From NCBI GenBank assembly GCA_043820045.1, contig JBDREF010000357.1, positions 1-23,351 on the forward strand: a stretch of 23,351 nt of DNA, in the 5' to 3' direction. A program made the translations under genes and the position numbers. The first letter of the stretch is position 1. Every line of letters starts with the position of its first letter. Source of the stretch: JBDREF01 sp043820045. Its GTDB lineage: Bacteria > Planctomycetota > Phycisphaerae > Sedimentisphaerales > Anaerobacaceae. The notes below the pieces were generated by a model. It saw only the letters and a program-made list of their open reading frames with translations, was not told the origin of the DNA and searched no databases. This document shows positions 15,542 to 22,415 of this stretch, piece by piece.

Positions 15542-16213
15542 ATGAGAGATAAACCATACAAGATATACTGTGCCGGCCCTCTTTTCAATCCGAAAGAGCG
15601 GGAAGAAATGCAGGAAATTGCATCTGTTCTTGAGGAGGCCGGTTATTCGGTTTTCTTGCCGCATAGAGATGGTCTCGAGTTTGCCCTGCTTTTTCCGAGG
15701 CTATTGCAAAGGAAGGTAGCGCCCCAGCAGGCAACGGAGATCCTGAACAAGGCTATATTCTCCTTGGACGTCTTTCAGATAGCCAATAGTGATGGATTGG
15801 TCTTGAATATGAACGGACGCGTTCCTGATGAGGGAGCGATGGTCGAGGCTGGAATTGCTTGGGCCTGCAAAAAAGTCATCGTCATTTTCAGAAACGACAG
15901 CAGATCCCTCATCGAGGGAAATTGCAATCCTATGGCGCTGGGCCTTGCAGATTTTTCAGTTGTGACGACTCATGATGATGTTCTGCAGACTCTCAATGCC
16001 AAAATCTCCAAAGCGACGGAAGATATCATATTATCGCGTGAGCCTCATTTTGATGTTACTGCTAAGAACGGAAGACAGATAAGTCAGTTCTTGGCTGCAC
16101 GCAGACAGGTTCCTGACATAGCAAGTTTGCTCATAGACCTTTTCGGGGAGAGGAAATGTCGAGCTTCAAGAGAGACGAGAAGGAATTATTCACAAGTAAA
16201 TCCGCCACAATAG
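15542..16213 (+). CDS. nucleoside 2-deoxyribosyltransferase family protein
   Basis: 223 codons from the ATG at 15542 (AAAGGA seven bases upstream); the frame is open ten codons further without a ribosome site. Family landmarks are YCAGPLFNPKEREEM near the N-terminus, SDGLVLNMNGRVPDEGAMVEAGIAWA (residues 83-107) with D84 binding deoxyribose-type substrates and E102 as the likely nucleophile, then KKVIVIF. These enzymes move deoxyribose between bases, or hydrolyse deoxynucleosides or deoxynucleotides when they lack an acceptor. The protein is longer than the ~150-residue classical enzymes. It has an insertion around residues 45-75 and a C-terminal tail of about 60 residues. Its last 58 bp overlap the next gene, a dNTP triphosphohydrolase, so the two are translationally coupled. 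The region is AT-richer than its neighbours, suggesting transfer. The protein is cytoplasmic. Confidence 0.85.
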   Translation: MRDKPYKIYCAGPLFNPKEREEMQEIASVLEEAGYSVFLPHRDGLEFALLFPRLLQRKVAPQQATEILNKAIFSLDVFQIANSDGLVLNMNGRVPDEGAMVEAGIAWACKKVIVIFRNDSRSLIEGNCNPMALGLADFSVVTTHDDVLQTLNAKISKATEDIILSREPHFDVTAKNGRQISQFLAARRQVPDIASLLIDLFGERKCRASRETRRNYSQVNPPQ

Positions 16214-17340
16214 GTACAAAAGGAAGGAAGACTAAACAACCTCCCGATGACTTTCGTACTGAATTCCAGCGAGACGTACATAGAATCATCTATTCTCAGT
16301 CGTTTCGTCGGCTGAGGCACAAAGCCCAGGTCTTTTACTTTCCCCAGAATGACCACGTCAGTACCCGGATGGACCATGTGAGATTCGTTGCGTCGTCCGC
16401 TCGAACTGTCGCCCGTTGTTTAGGTCTGAATGAAGACTTGGCTGAGGCAATTGGCTTGGCCCATGACATCGGCCATGCGCCTTTTGGCCATCAGGGAGAG
16501 GGATTTCTTCAGAGCATCATAGGAAAGCACCCGCGCCTAAAGAAGATCATGCCTACCTTTTCTCATGAAATCTATGGACTCAGAGTCGTCGACTATATCG
16601 CGAAAAGAGATCGAGAATGCCCGGGCTTGAATCTTACTTGGGAGGTTAGGGATGGCATTATCTCACACTGCGGCGAGGACTTCACGACTTGCAAGCTTGA
16701 ACCTGCAACAAAGAAAAGGCCTCTTGAGCGAATTCGAGCACGAGAACAAGCAGGCGCCCCTGGGACACTCGAAGGATGCATTGTCCGCCTGATTGACAAG
16801 ATTGCTTATGCTGGGAAAGATGTGGAGGACGCCCTTGAGGCCGGGGTGATAAAAAGAAGTCAAATTCCTGTGAAATTCAAGAGAAGGCTTGGGAAAACAA
16901 ATGGCAAGATAATCGGGACGTTTATCGAAGACATGGTTCAGAATAGCTGCGACAAGGACTACGTGGCTGTATCACCCGGATTAGGTAAACTGCTTCATGA
17001 ACTCATCAAGTTCAATAACAGATACATCTACCATAGCGAACAGGCGGAAGGGTATAAGACACAAGCGAAGAAAATGCTCGAATACCTATTCAGTGACCTG
17101 CTGAAGGAACTCAAGGACAAAGAGAGATTTCGATCTTACAAGTATCCTGCTCCGGCAAAGGACAAGTCAATCCCGGATGTATACAGAGTTCTCCAGCTCT
17201 TTGTCCGTGGCGACATGAAGGATGTGTATGATCCTGGCGACCCCGACGAACTGATAGTCTTGGACTTCATCGCTGGCATGACTGACAGCTTTGCGGTGCG
17301 GTCCGTCGCTGAGATATTCATCCCAAAAACAACTGTATAA
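16156..17340 (+). CDS. HD-domain dNTP triphosphohydrolase (dGTPase family)
   Basis: 394 codons; the start inside the preceding gene has GGGGAGAGGA just upstream. dGTPase-type enzymes cleave dNTPs to deoxynucleoside and tripolyphosphate. The family opening FRTEFQRDVHRIIYSQSFRRL (33-53) with KAQVF is present. The HD metal site is complete: H74 in RMDHV, H103-D104 in AHDIGHAPFGH, and D214 in RLIDKIAYAGKDVED. The length fits the shorter bacterial dGTPase-like group rather than E. coli Dgt. Which dNTP is preferred, and whether allosteric dNTP binding is needed, is not visible. The 58-bp overlap in another frame with the deoxyribosyltransferase gene implies coupled expression. Members of this family act in antiphage dNTP depletion as well as housekeeping. 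Composition is AT-rich (28 of 60 G+C in 16501-16560 by hand, against 40 of 60 in 14281-14340 within gnd). Confidence 0.92.
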   Translation: MSSFKRDEKELFTSKSATIGTKGRKTKQPPDDFRTEFQRDVHRIIYSQSFRRLRHKAQVFYFPQNDHVSTRMDHVRFVASSARTVARCLGLNEDLAEAIGLAHDIGHAPFGHQGEGFLQSIIGKHPRLKKIMPTFSHEIYGLRVVDYIAKRDRECPGLNLTWEVRDGIISHCGEDFTTCKLEPATKKRPLERIRAREQAGAPGTLEGCIVRLIDKIAYAGKDVEDALEAGVIKRSQIPVKFKRRLGKTNGKIIGTFIEDMVQNSCDKDYVAVSPGLGKLLHELIKFNNRYIYHSEQAEGYKTQAKKMLEYLFSDLLKELKDKERFRSYKYPAPAKDKSIPDVYRVLQLFVRGDMKDVYDPGDPDELIVLDFIAGMTDSFAVRSVAEIFIPKTTV

Positions 17341-17360
17341 TCATGTTTGGGGTCAGACGG

Positions 17361-17423
17361 CTAAAATCGGGCTGCATCGAGGATATCCCATAGGCGGGCC
17401 ATGTCTTCCGGATCAAGCTGCAT
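17361..17423 (-). pseudogene. truncated HEPN (HepT-like) toxin gene remnant
   Basis: Immediately downstream of the MNT gene and overlapping its end (ATG at 17423, MNT stop at 17413-17415), an ORF reads MQLDPEDMARLWDILDAAR, then F and a stop at 17361. The start layout and the sequence MxLDPEDxARLxDxLxAAR are what I know from the first helix of HEPN/DUF86 partners of MNT proteins, which normally run to about 110-140 residues. Here the match ends after the first helix, and beyond it lies GGGGTCAGAC and then the dNTPase gene on the other strand. The rest of the HEPN domain, including the RX4-6H motif, is absent. The remnant is best read as the 5' stub of a toxin gene cut by a rearrangement. Confidence 0.6.
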
Positions 17424-17718
17424 AGACCACCTTGTAAGTGCTCAGAATTCGGCGTTTGCGCCATGGATTCCGTAGCGCCTCTTTCTCAACCAGGTCCACC
17501 GAACGCCCGAAGAGAACCTCAAGCTCCTCCTTCATGTCCATCAAATCCCACAGGCTCCAGGGGGCCTCAGGATGAAAAACCACAAGCACATCGACATCGC
17601 TGTCGGGTCCGAAATCATCGCGCAGGATCGAGCCGAACAGCGACAGCTCCGTGACTTTCCATTTTCGACAAAGCTCGGCAAGCTTGTCTTGCGAAATGTC
17701 TATCCCGTGATAATTCAT
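17413..17718 (-). CDS. MNT-type nucleotidyltransferase (MntA-like antitoxin), solitary
   Basis: 101 codons, the normal size. The motif GSILRDDFGPDSDVDVLV gives G29-S30, ten residues, then D41-x-D43, the GSx10DxD signature of minimal nucleotidyltransferases; the third acidic residue is probably D75 in SVDLVEKE. In MNT-HEPN modules this protein neutralises the HEPN RNase toxin, in studied cases by adding AMP to it. The HEPN partner expected directly downstream is reduced to a 20-codon stub. No clear Shine-Dalgarno precedes the ATG, and the larA-like gene ends 18 bp upstream, so it may rely on read-through. With no intact toxin it may be decaying, or acting on a HEPN encoded elsewhere. Confidence 0.85.
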   Translation of the reverse strand: MNYHGIDISQDKLAELCRKWKVTELSLFGSILRDDFGPDSDVDVLVVFHPEAPWSLWDLMDMKEELEVLFGRSVDLVEKEALRNPWRKRRILSTYKVVYAA

Positions 17719-17736
17719 TTTTGTTGCTTAATCGGC

Positions 17737-19014
17737 CTATTCCTTTGGAATAGCCGGAATATATCCGCCGGCCAAACGATGCAGGACTTCGCCTGCGTGG
17801 TGGACGAGAAGAACCCCTTCGTCCTGCCTGTCTTCGTAGTCGGCTATATTTATATCGTGCGGATTCATATAGTCAAGGTTTACTTTTTCGCATCGCCGCT
17901 TGCCGATTCCGGTGGCGAGTACGACGTTGACCCGCGGCTTTTCCACGCCGTCGATGTACGTACCGATGCCCTTGACGTGGGTCGAGTGGGCGATAATCCC
18001 CCTGGGGACGCCTTCGAACTGGTCCATTCGCTTGAGGAAGTAATCGCGGGTGTGGTAGCCTATCCGGTCGAGAACCTTGCCGTGAGTGTAGGAAATCTCC
18101 GTAATATGGGGGGCGTAGATAATCAGAGTTCCGCCGTCCGCGATTACCGGCTCAAGTTTGTACATAACCTTGCCGGCTACCCAGATGTCGTCGTACATCT
18201 CCGGGGCGATGCCCAGAACCGTGTTGTATGTTCTGTCTGTGTAGGTGATATGCACCTGCTCGGACAGATCCGCGGCTTTTTCCCAGGCTTCGAGCGTGTC
18301 GCCGATGAAGATTCCCTTAAGTTCGTTGTCCAGCGCGACGATGGCGAACAACTTGTGCGGGACTGTAATCAGCGATGCGGCCTTTTCGACGACTTTTCTT
18401 GTTGCGGTCCATTTGTTCCCGTTCACCAGCGGGTTCGTTATTACCGCGCCGAGCCAGTGGAAGAAGTGAATAATATCATCGCCTGCGATTCCGGGGAAGA
18501 TGTACTTGTGTCCGCCGGAGAAGCCCACCACCTCGTGCGGGAATACGGGGCCTAAAATGAAGAATTCGTCGTAGTCGAAAATAATCTTGTTGATCGCCAC
18601 GTCCACTTCTTCACGAAAGAGGCCGCCGCTTATCTGCTCGATTTCATCGGCAGAGATCTTTCCGACGGAGGTAAACATCTGCGGCTTTTCCCACTCGTGG
18701 TTGAAGAATTTTACTGCCGCGTATTTGCTTTTGCGCTCGTCCGGCGTCATGCTCAGCCTCTTGCAGATCTGCTTTTCGCTCATGGGCTGGTGGGTGCCCA
18801 AGGCGACGAGGCAATCGAGCGCTTTTGCCTTCGGTCCCAAGAATTCGTAGATGATTTTGAACATTTCGCCTACGGGCCCGGAACGGGTGTTGTCGGGAAT
18901 TATCACCAGAACCCGCTTGCCCGTATAATCGTTTTGTGTAGAGAACTGAGCAATCGCTTCGCGCGCCTGCCCGGTCTCGACGCAGTCATCTTTGTTTTGT
19001 CGTTCTATTACCAT
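17737..19014 (-). CDS. LarA-like nickel-pincer 2-hydroxyacid racemase/epimerase
   Basis: I prefer the ATG at 19014 (AAGGAA about ten bases upstream), giving 425 residues, close to Lactiplantibacillus LarA; in-frame starts at 19050 and 19077 are possible. Landmarks are PDNTRSGP (D41, R44), ALGTHQPMS (H75), PVFPHEVVGFSGGHKYIFPG (H160, K170) and IIHFFHWLGA (H186). The spacing H160-K170-H186 matches H174-K184-H200 of LarA, where the lysine carries the nickel pincer nucleotide and the histidines act in catalysis and metal binding. The family racemises or epimerises 2-hydroxy acids, including sugar acids. Neighbours (SDR, dehydrogenase, lactonase-like hydrolase) favour a sugar-acid substrate over lactate. 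The cofactor genes larB, larC and larE are not in the window. Confidence 0.85.
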   Translation of the reverse strand: MVIERQNKDDCVETGQAREAIAQFSTQNDYTGKRVLVIIPDNTRSGPVGEMFKIIYEFLGPKAKALDCLVALGTHQPMSEKQICKRLSMTPDERKSKYAAVKFFNHEWEKPQMFTSVGKISADEIEQISGGLFREEVDVAINKIIFDYDEFFILGPVFPHEVVGFSGGHKYIFPGIAGDDIIHFFHWLGAVITNPLVNGNKWTATRKVVEKAASLITVPHKLFAIVALDNELKGIFIGDTLEAWEKAADLSEQVHITYTDRTYNTVLGIAPEMYDDIWVAGKVMYKLEPVIADGGTLIIYAPHITEISYTHGKVLDRIGYHTRDYFLKRMDQFEGVPRGIIAHSTHVKGIGTYIDGVEKPRVNVVLATGIGKRRCEKVNLDYMNPHDINIADYEDRQDEGVLLVHHAGEVLHRLAGGYIPAIPKE

Positions 19015-19137
19015 GTTCAGCCGTTCCTTACTGCAGGTCACGAGTTTCATTTCGCCGGGGCCTGGCCCCAGGGGCACGGTATTTTAGCACTTGTTCGGCT
19101 AATTCATATACTCTTATGGGTCATTGGCCGTTCATTT

Positions 19138-19902
19138 TCACAAATCGGGGCGAGTGGCGCAGAATCCGAGGGTCAGGCCGCCATCCACGACGATGCTTGT
19201 GCCAGTGATGTAGTCACACTGATTCGAGCTGAGGAAAACGACGAGCCTGGCTATTTCCTTTGTTGTGCCGATTCTGCCCGCCGGCACGGAGGTCAGGAAT
19301 TTGGATTGCCGGTCCAGCGGGGTCAGCTCGGTGGCAATCGCGCCGGCGACAATTGAATTGGCCTGGATATTGTATTGTGCCAATTCCAGGGCCAGAGACT
19401 TTGTGAGTGTTTCCAGGGCGCCCTTTGCAGCGCTGTAATGGGCGTAGTATCGCCTGGCGTCGTATGCGTGAACGGAGCTGATATTAATGATCTTTCCGCC
19501 CGCCCCGTTGTCTCGCATGATTCGACTTGCATGTTGGGCACATAAGAAAGGCGCTCTGAGGTTGACGGAAAGCACGCGATCCCAGTTTTCCTGCGTCAGA
19601 TCCAGCACAGAGCTGGGGTTCTGGGTGGCCGCGTTGTTGACGAGTATGTCGAGCCGGGAGAATTTTTGCTTTATCTGTGAGAACATTTCGTCAATCGCCG
19701 CCGGCTCCGAGAGTTCCGCTGCTATCATGACCGAATCCGGGCTGAGTTTCTTGACATCTTCGAAAGATCTGCGGAGGTCATCCGAATCTTCCGGCCCGTG
19801 GACGATCACCCGGCATCCCTCGCCGGCCAGCTCATGGGCGATGGTCTTGCCTATGCCCCGGCTCGATCCCGTAACCAGCGCTGCCTTACCTTCGAGTTCC
19901 AT
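19138..19902 (-). CDS. short-chain dehydrogenase/reductase (SDR)
   Basis: 254 codons from the ATG at 19902, which has GGAG (19909-19912) six bases upstream and opens with the standard MELEGKAALVTG; the longer upstream frame belongs to the previous gene's region. Classical SDR residues are all present: the cofactor motif TGSSRGIG (11-18), NNA (89-91), S143 and the catalytic pair YSAAK (Y156, K160), with a C-terminal GTSIVVDGG. The enzyme reduces or oxidises an alcohol or keto group with NAD(P)H. The substrate is unknown; gluconate 5-dehydrogenase or a fructuronate/tagaturonate-type reductase would suit the setting. The start overlaps the end of the toroid-protein gene by 17 bp, so the two are coupled. 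A 123-bp gap then separates it from the LarA-like gene. Confidence 0.93.
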   Translation of the reverse strand: MELEGKAALVTGSSRGIGKTIAHELAGEGCRVIVHGPEDSDDLRRSFEDVKKLSPDSVMIAAELSEPAAIDEMFSQIKQKFSRLDILVNNAATQNPSSVLDLTQENWDRVLSVNLRAPFLCAQHASRIMRDNGAGGKIINISSVHAYDARRYYAHYSAAKGALETLTKSLALELAQYNIQANSIVAGAIATELTPLDRQSKFLTSVPAGRIGTTKEIARLVVFLSSNQCDYITGTSIVVDGGLTLGFCATRPDL

Positions 19903-21517
19903 CTTTTTCTCCAGATGCTTCGACGAGTAAGCGGACTTCCCCGGCCGTCGGGATTTCCACGGCCAATCCGGCGTGGAGTTCTTTGCCTGTGTGTATTGTT
20001 TGCGAACCGGCCGTGACGTTGTGGACCGCATACTCGGATTCCAATTCGACCGTAAACCATTCAGGCAACGTATTCATTCTTGGCCAGTCTTTGGACAGGC
20101 CCATGTATTCGCGGTGGCGCGGTATGTCGAAAATGAGCGTTCCTTTCCAGGGCTTCTCGGCTTTCAGAACAATGGCCAGGGCATCCCCGCTCTGGGCGGC
20201 TCCGAGCTTTAGGTCGCGTCTCCACGGCCTGGCGATCAGGCCGCGAGTATGCATCAGTGCGTGCATGATGACGGTACGCACGCCGTTCGATTCGAGCTTC
20301 ATTGTGCCCCAGAGTTCTGCTGTTTCGAACGGCTCGCCGGAGCGGGCGACGTTGGCGGCTACCTCGCGATCAACCCATTCGATGGCTTCGTTAATGGGCA
20401 GTCGATTGATCAGGTATATCCCGCCCTCTATGGAGTCGGCGTAGCCGTCGATTGACTTGCCTTCCCACGGATAGTCTTTGTATTGCGATTTTAGCAGGTT
20501 TCGGAGTGTTCTCTCGACCTGTGCGCGATAGACAGGTTTGCCTACGGCCATGTCGTAACACAAGAAGCCCACGTAGTTGTAGCCCCAGCCGTCGCTGAGC
20601 TGCCCTTCGTGGGTGCCGGGCTCGGCGGCGATGTTGTTTAGCATCAGGCCATCGGCGTTGAGGCCCCGCGCGAGGACCTGATCGAGCATGTACTTGATTG
20701 CCTTTCGATAATCTTCGGCCTTTGCAGGGTTTACGCTTGATTCGACCCCGAGCAACAGCCCAAGTCCGCCGATGATCTCGCACCCGTGGTCGCGCAGGCG
20801 GCTTGGTACGAAATCGCCTTTGGACAGATAGTAATCTCCGAGCCGCTCGGCCCAGGTCAGGAACTTCTCTTCTCCTGTCATCGCGTAGAGCCGGGCCAGG
20901 GCCTGGAGCTGTTCGCCGTTGACTTCGACGTTCGTCGAAGGGATTTTTCCATAAGGCGTATCGATTCGTGCATGTTTCCAGAGGTCTTCCTGTATGCCTT
21001 TCATTCGGTCGAACCATTCATCCCTGCCGGTGACCTCGACGATTGCGATCAGTCCGTCCTTGACGTACTCGGAGGCCTGGAAGACGATTTCGTCCCAGGA
21101 AAGAGTCTCGATTTTCCTGTTGTTCGCGAAATCGTAGGGTACGGGGATGCGGTCGAAGTGGTTGCAGAGCTTAATTTCGGCGTGCAGGACGTCGCGTACG
21201 GGACCGTCGAGGACCTCTTTATCGACAACATAAGCGGCCCAGACCAGGAAGGGATAGCAGTCTGCTGCGGTGTCGCGGTAGTTCCATTTGCCGTCTGCTA
21301 TGTAGAGTTTTGTCGCCGGGTCGATCTGCTTTAGAGCCTGCTCGTGCAGCCAGCGGTGGACTTTGCTGAGGGAATAACCGGCTATCTCGGCAGACCTGGC
21401 GGCCTGCTCGAAAGCCTGTACGGCCGAATCTGCGCCGCGGGCACGGTTCACGGAGGCGCCGTGGCCGCAGTAAAGCAGGACGGCCCACAGCACGATGATC
21501 AATTGTGTCTTTTTCAT
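19886..21517 (-). CDS. exported alpha/alpha-toroid protein, possible glycosidase-like enzyme
   Basis: 543 codons from the ATG at 21517; GGGAGGA lies 11 bases upstream, slightly far, but the protein then begins with a proper signal peptide (MKKTQLIIVLWAVLLYCGHG, likely cut near ARGA). Upstream in-frame starts lack this. The body is helical with repeated hairpins (about residues 60-430: KWNYRDTAADCYPFLVWAAYV, GEQLQALARLYAMTGEEKFLTWAERL, HEGQLSDGWGYNYVGFLCYD), as in (alpha/alpha)6 glycosidases and lyases. The end (about 450-543) is beta-rich. I do not recognise a specific family and cannot assign catalytic residues; conserved-looking acids are in the NYRDTAADCY and SDGWGYNY segments. The protein is predicted to act outside the cytoplasm and supply substrate to the enzymes encoded around it. 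It overlaps the SDR gene by 17 bp. Confidence 0.7.
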   Translation of the reverse strand: MKKTQLIIVLWAVLLYCGHGASVNRARGADSAVQAFEQAARSAEIAGYSLSKVHRWLHEQALKQIDPATKLYIADGKWNYRDTAADCYPFLVWAAYVVDKEVLDGPVRDVLHAEIKLCNHFDRIPVPYDFANNRKIETLSWDEIVFQASEYVKDGLIAIVEVTGRDEWFDRMKGIQEDLWKHARIDTPYGKIPSTNVEVNGEQLQALARLYAMTGEEKFLTWAERLGDYYLSKGDFVPSRLRDHGCEIIGGLGLLLGVESSVNPAKAEDYRKAIKYMLDQVLARGLNADGLMLNNIAAEPGTHEGQLSDGWGYNYVGFLCYDMAVGKPVYRAQVERTLRNLLKSQYKDYPWEGKSIDGYADSIEGGIYLINRLPINEAIEWVDREVAANVARSGEPFETAELWGTMKLESNGVRTVIMHALMHTRGLIARPWRRDLKLGAAQSGDALAIVLKAEKPWKGTLIFDIPRHREYMGLSKDWPRMNTLPEWFTVELESEYAVHNVTAGSQTIHTGKELHAGLAVEIPTAGEVRLLVEASGEKDGTRR

Positions 21518-21578
21518 AACAATTGGTATCCTCCCAATGTGTACCATGACCGGGTGTTCACGACGAACTATGCATATC

Positions 21579-22415
21579 CTAAAGCGCAGAGCGGCGAAAA
21601 TCAATGGAACCGCCGTGATCCATTACCAGGTAACAAAGATTATGCTCCCCGGCTATCCGGCGAAACTCGTTTATATCCGCGGTATTGATGGCAAACATAT
21701 CATAGTGCATTGGGATAGTCAGGCCGGCGTCGATATCGAGAGCCAGCCGGACCGCTTCGGCACAGGTGAAATTGCCTTCGAGGTCGAGTTTGTGCCGGAA
21801 CTCGTCCCTGCCGTTGATAGGCAGAAAAGCCAGATCGATCCTGTGTTTGCTGATGCGTTCGACCTGTCCTTCGTACGGAATCGTGTCGCCGCCGTGGAAT
21901 AAAGTGACGCCGTCGATATCGATTATATAGCTCAGATACGGATAGCCTTTTTGGGGGTGCCGGTCGAATTGTTCATGTTTTGCCGGTACGGCGTAAACTC
22001 GTATTCCATCCAGCCGTAATTCGTCGTCGCCTTTCATCGTATGAATTCGCTCGTCGTCGATATCGAAGCCTCGCATCGTATCGCGGGCGCACTCGGGCAC
22101 GATGAAGGCAGCGCTGGGCGAGGCGGCGGCAATAACCGGAATTCCGTCGGGGTCGATGTGGTCGGCGTGGTCATGTGTGCACAGCACGATGTCGGCATGG
22201 TCAACGTCTTGCGGTTTCATCGGCGCCGGCCTGATACGCACGTGCTCATTGGGTTTGCCCCAGGTTATTCTCTCGGCGTAAGTGCTCAGGTAAGGGTCGA
22301 TATAGATAATGTGCGCCGCCGACTTGAAGACGAATCCTTCCTGTCCTATCCACCAGGCTCGGAGGGCGCCGGGCTGGACACGTGTTTCGTTGATTTCGTT
22401 GACCAGTGCGTTCAT
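21579..22415 (-). CDS. UlaG-like metallo-beta-lactamase-fold hydrolase (lactonase-like)
   Basis: 278 codons. The ATG at 22415 overlaps the stop of the upstream dehydrogenase gene (ATGA); a TTG three codons earlier is less likely. The metallo-beta-lactamase motif is THDHADHID (H81, H83, D85, H86), with later ligands in LFHGGDTIP (D177) and IPMHYDMF (H237). The opening ALRAWWIGQEGFVFKS...IDPYLS is typical of the COG2220/UlaG group, whose characterised member opens L-ascorbate 6-phosphate lactone. A sugar lactonase acting on the product of the coupled dehydrogenase would make chemical sense. No signal peptide, so cytoplasmic. It is followed by a 61-bp gap before the exported toroid protein gene, in which I see no convincing promoter. 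Confidence 0.87.
   Translation of the reverse strand: MNALVNEINETRVQPGALRAWWIGQEGFVFKSAAHIIYIDPYLSTYAERITWGKPNEHVRIRPAPMKPQDVDHADIVLCTHDHADHIDPDGIPVIAAASPSAAFIVPECARDTMRGFDIDDERIHTMKGDDELRLDGIRVYAVPAKHEQFDRHPQKGYPYLSYIIDIDGVTLFHGGDTIPYEGQVERISKHRIDLAFLPINGRDEFRHKLDLEGNFTCAEAVRLALDIDAGLTIPMHYDMFAINTADINEFRRIAGEHNLCYLVMDHGGSIDFRRSAL

Noticed and set aside
17572..18555. A 327-codon open frame on the + strand
   Set aside because: Antisense shadow of the LarA-like and MNT genes, with no recognisable domain.
19057..19069. GGGGC-CTG-GCCCC hairpin upstream of the LarA-like gene as a terminator
   Set aside because: The stem is only 5 bp and no T tract follows on the - strand; it also overlaps the alternative start region.
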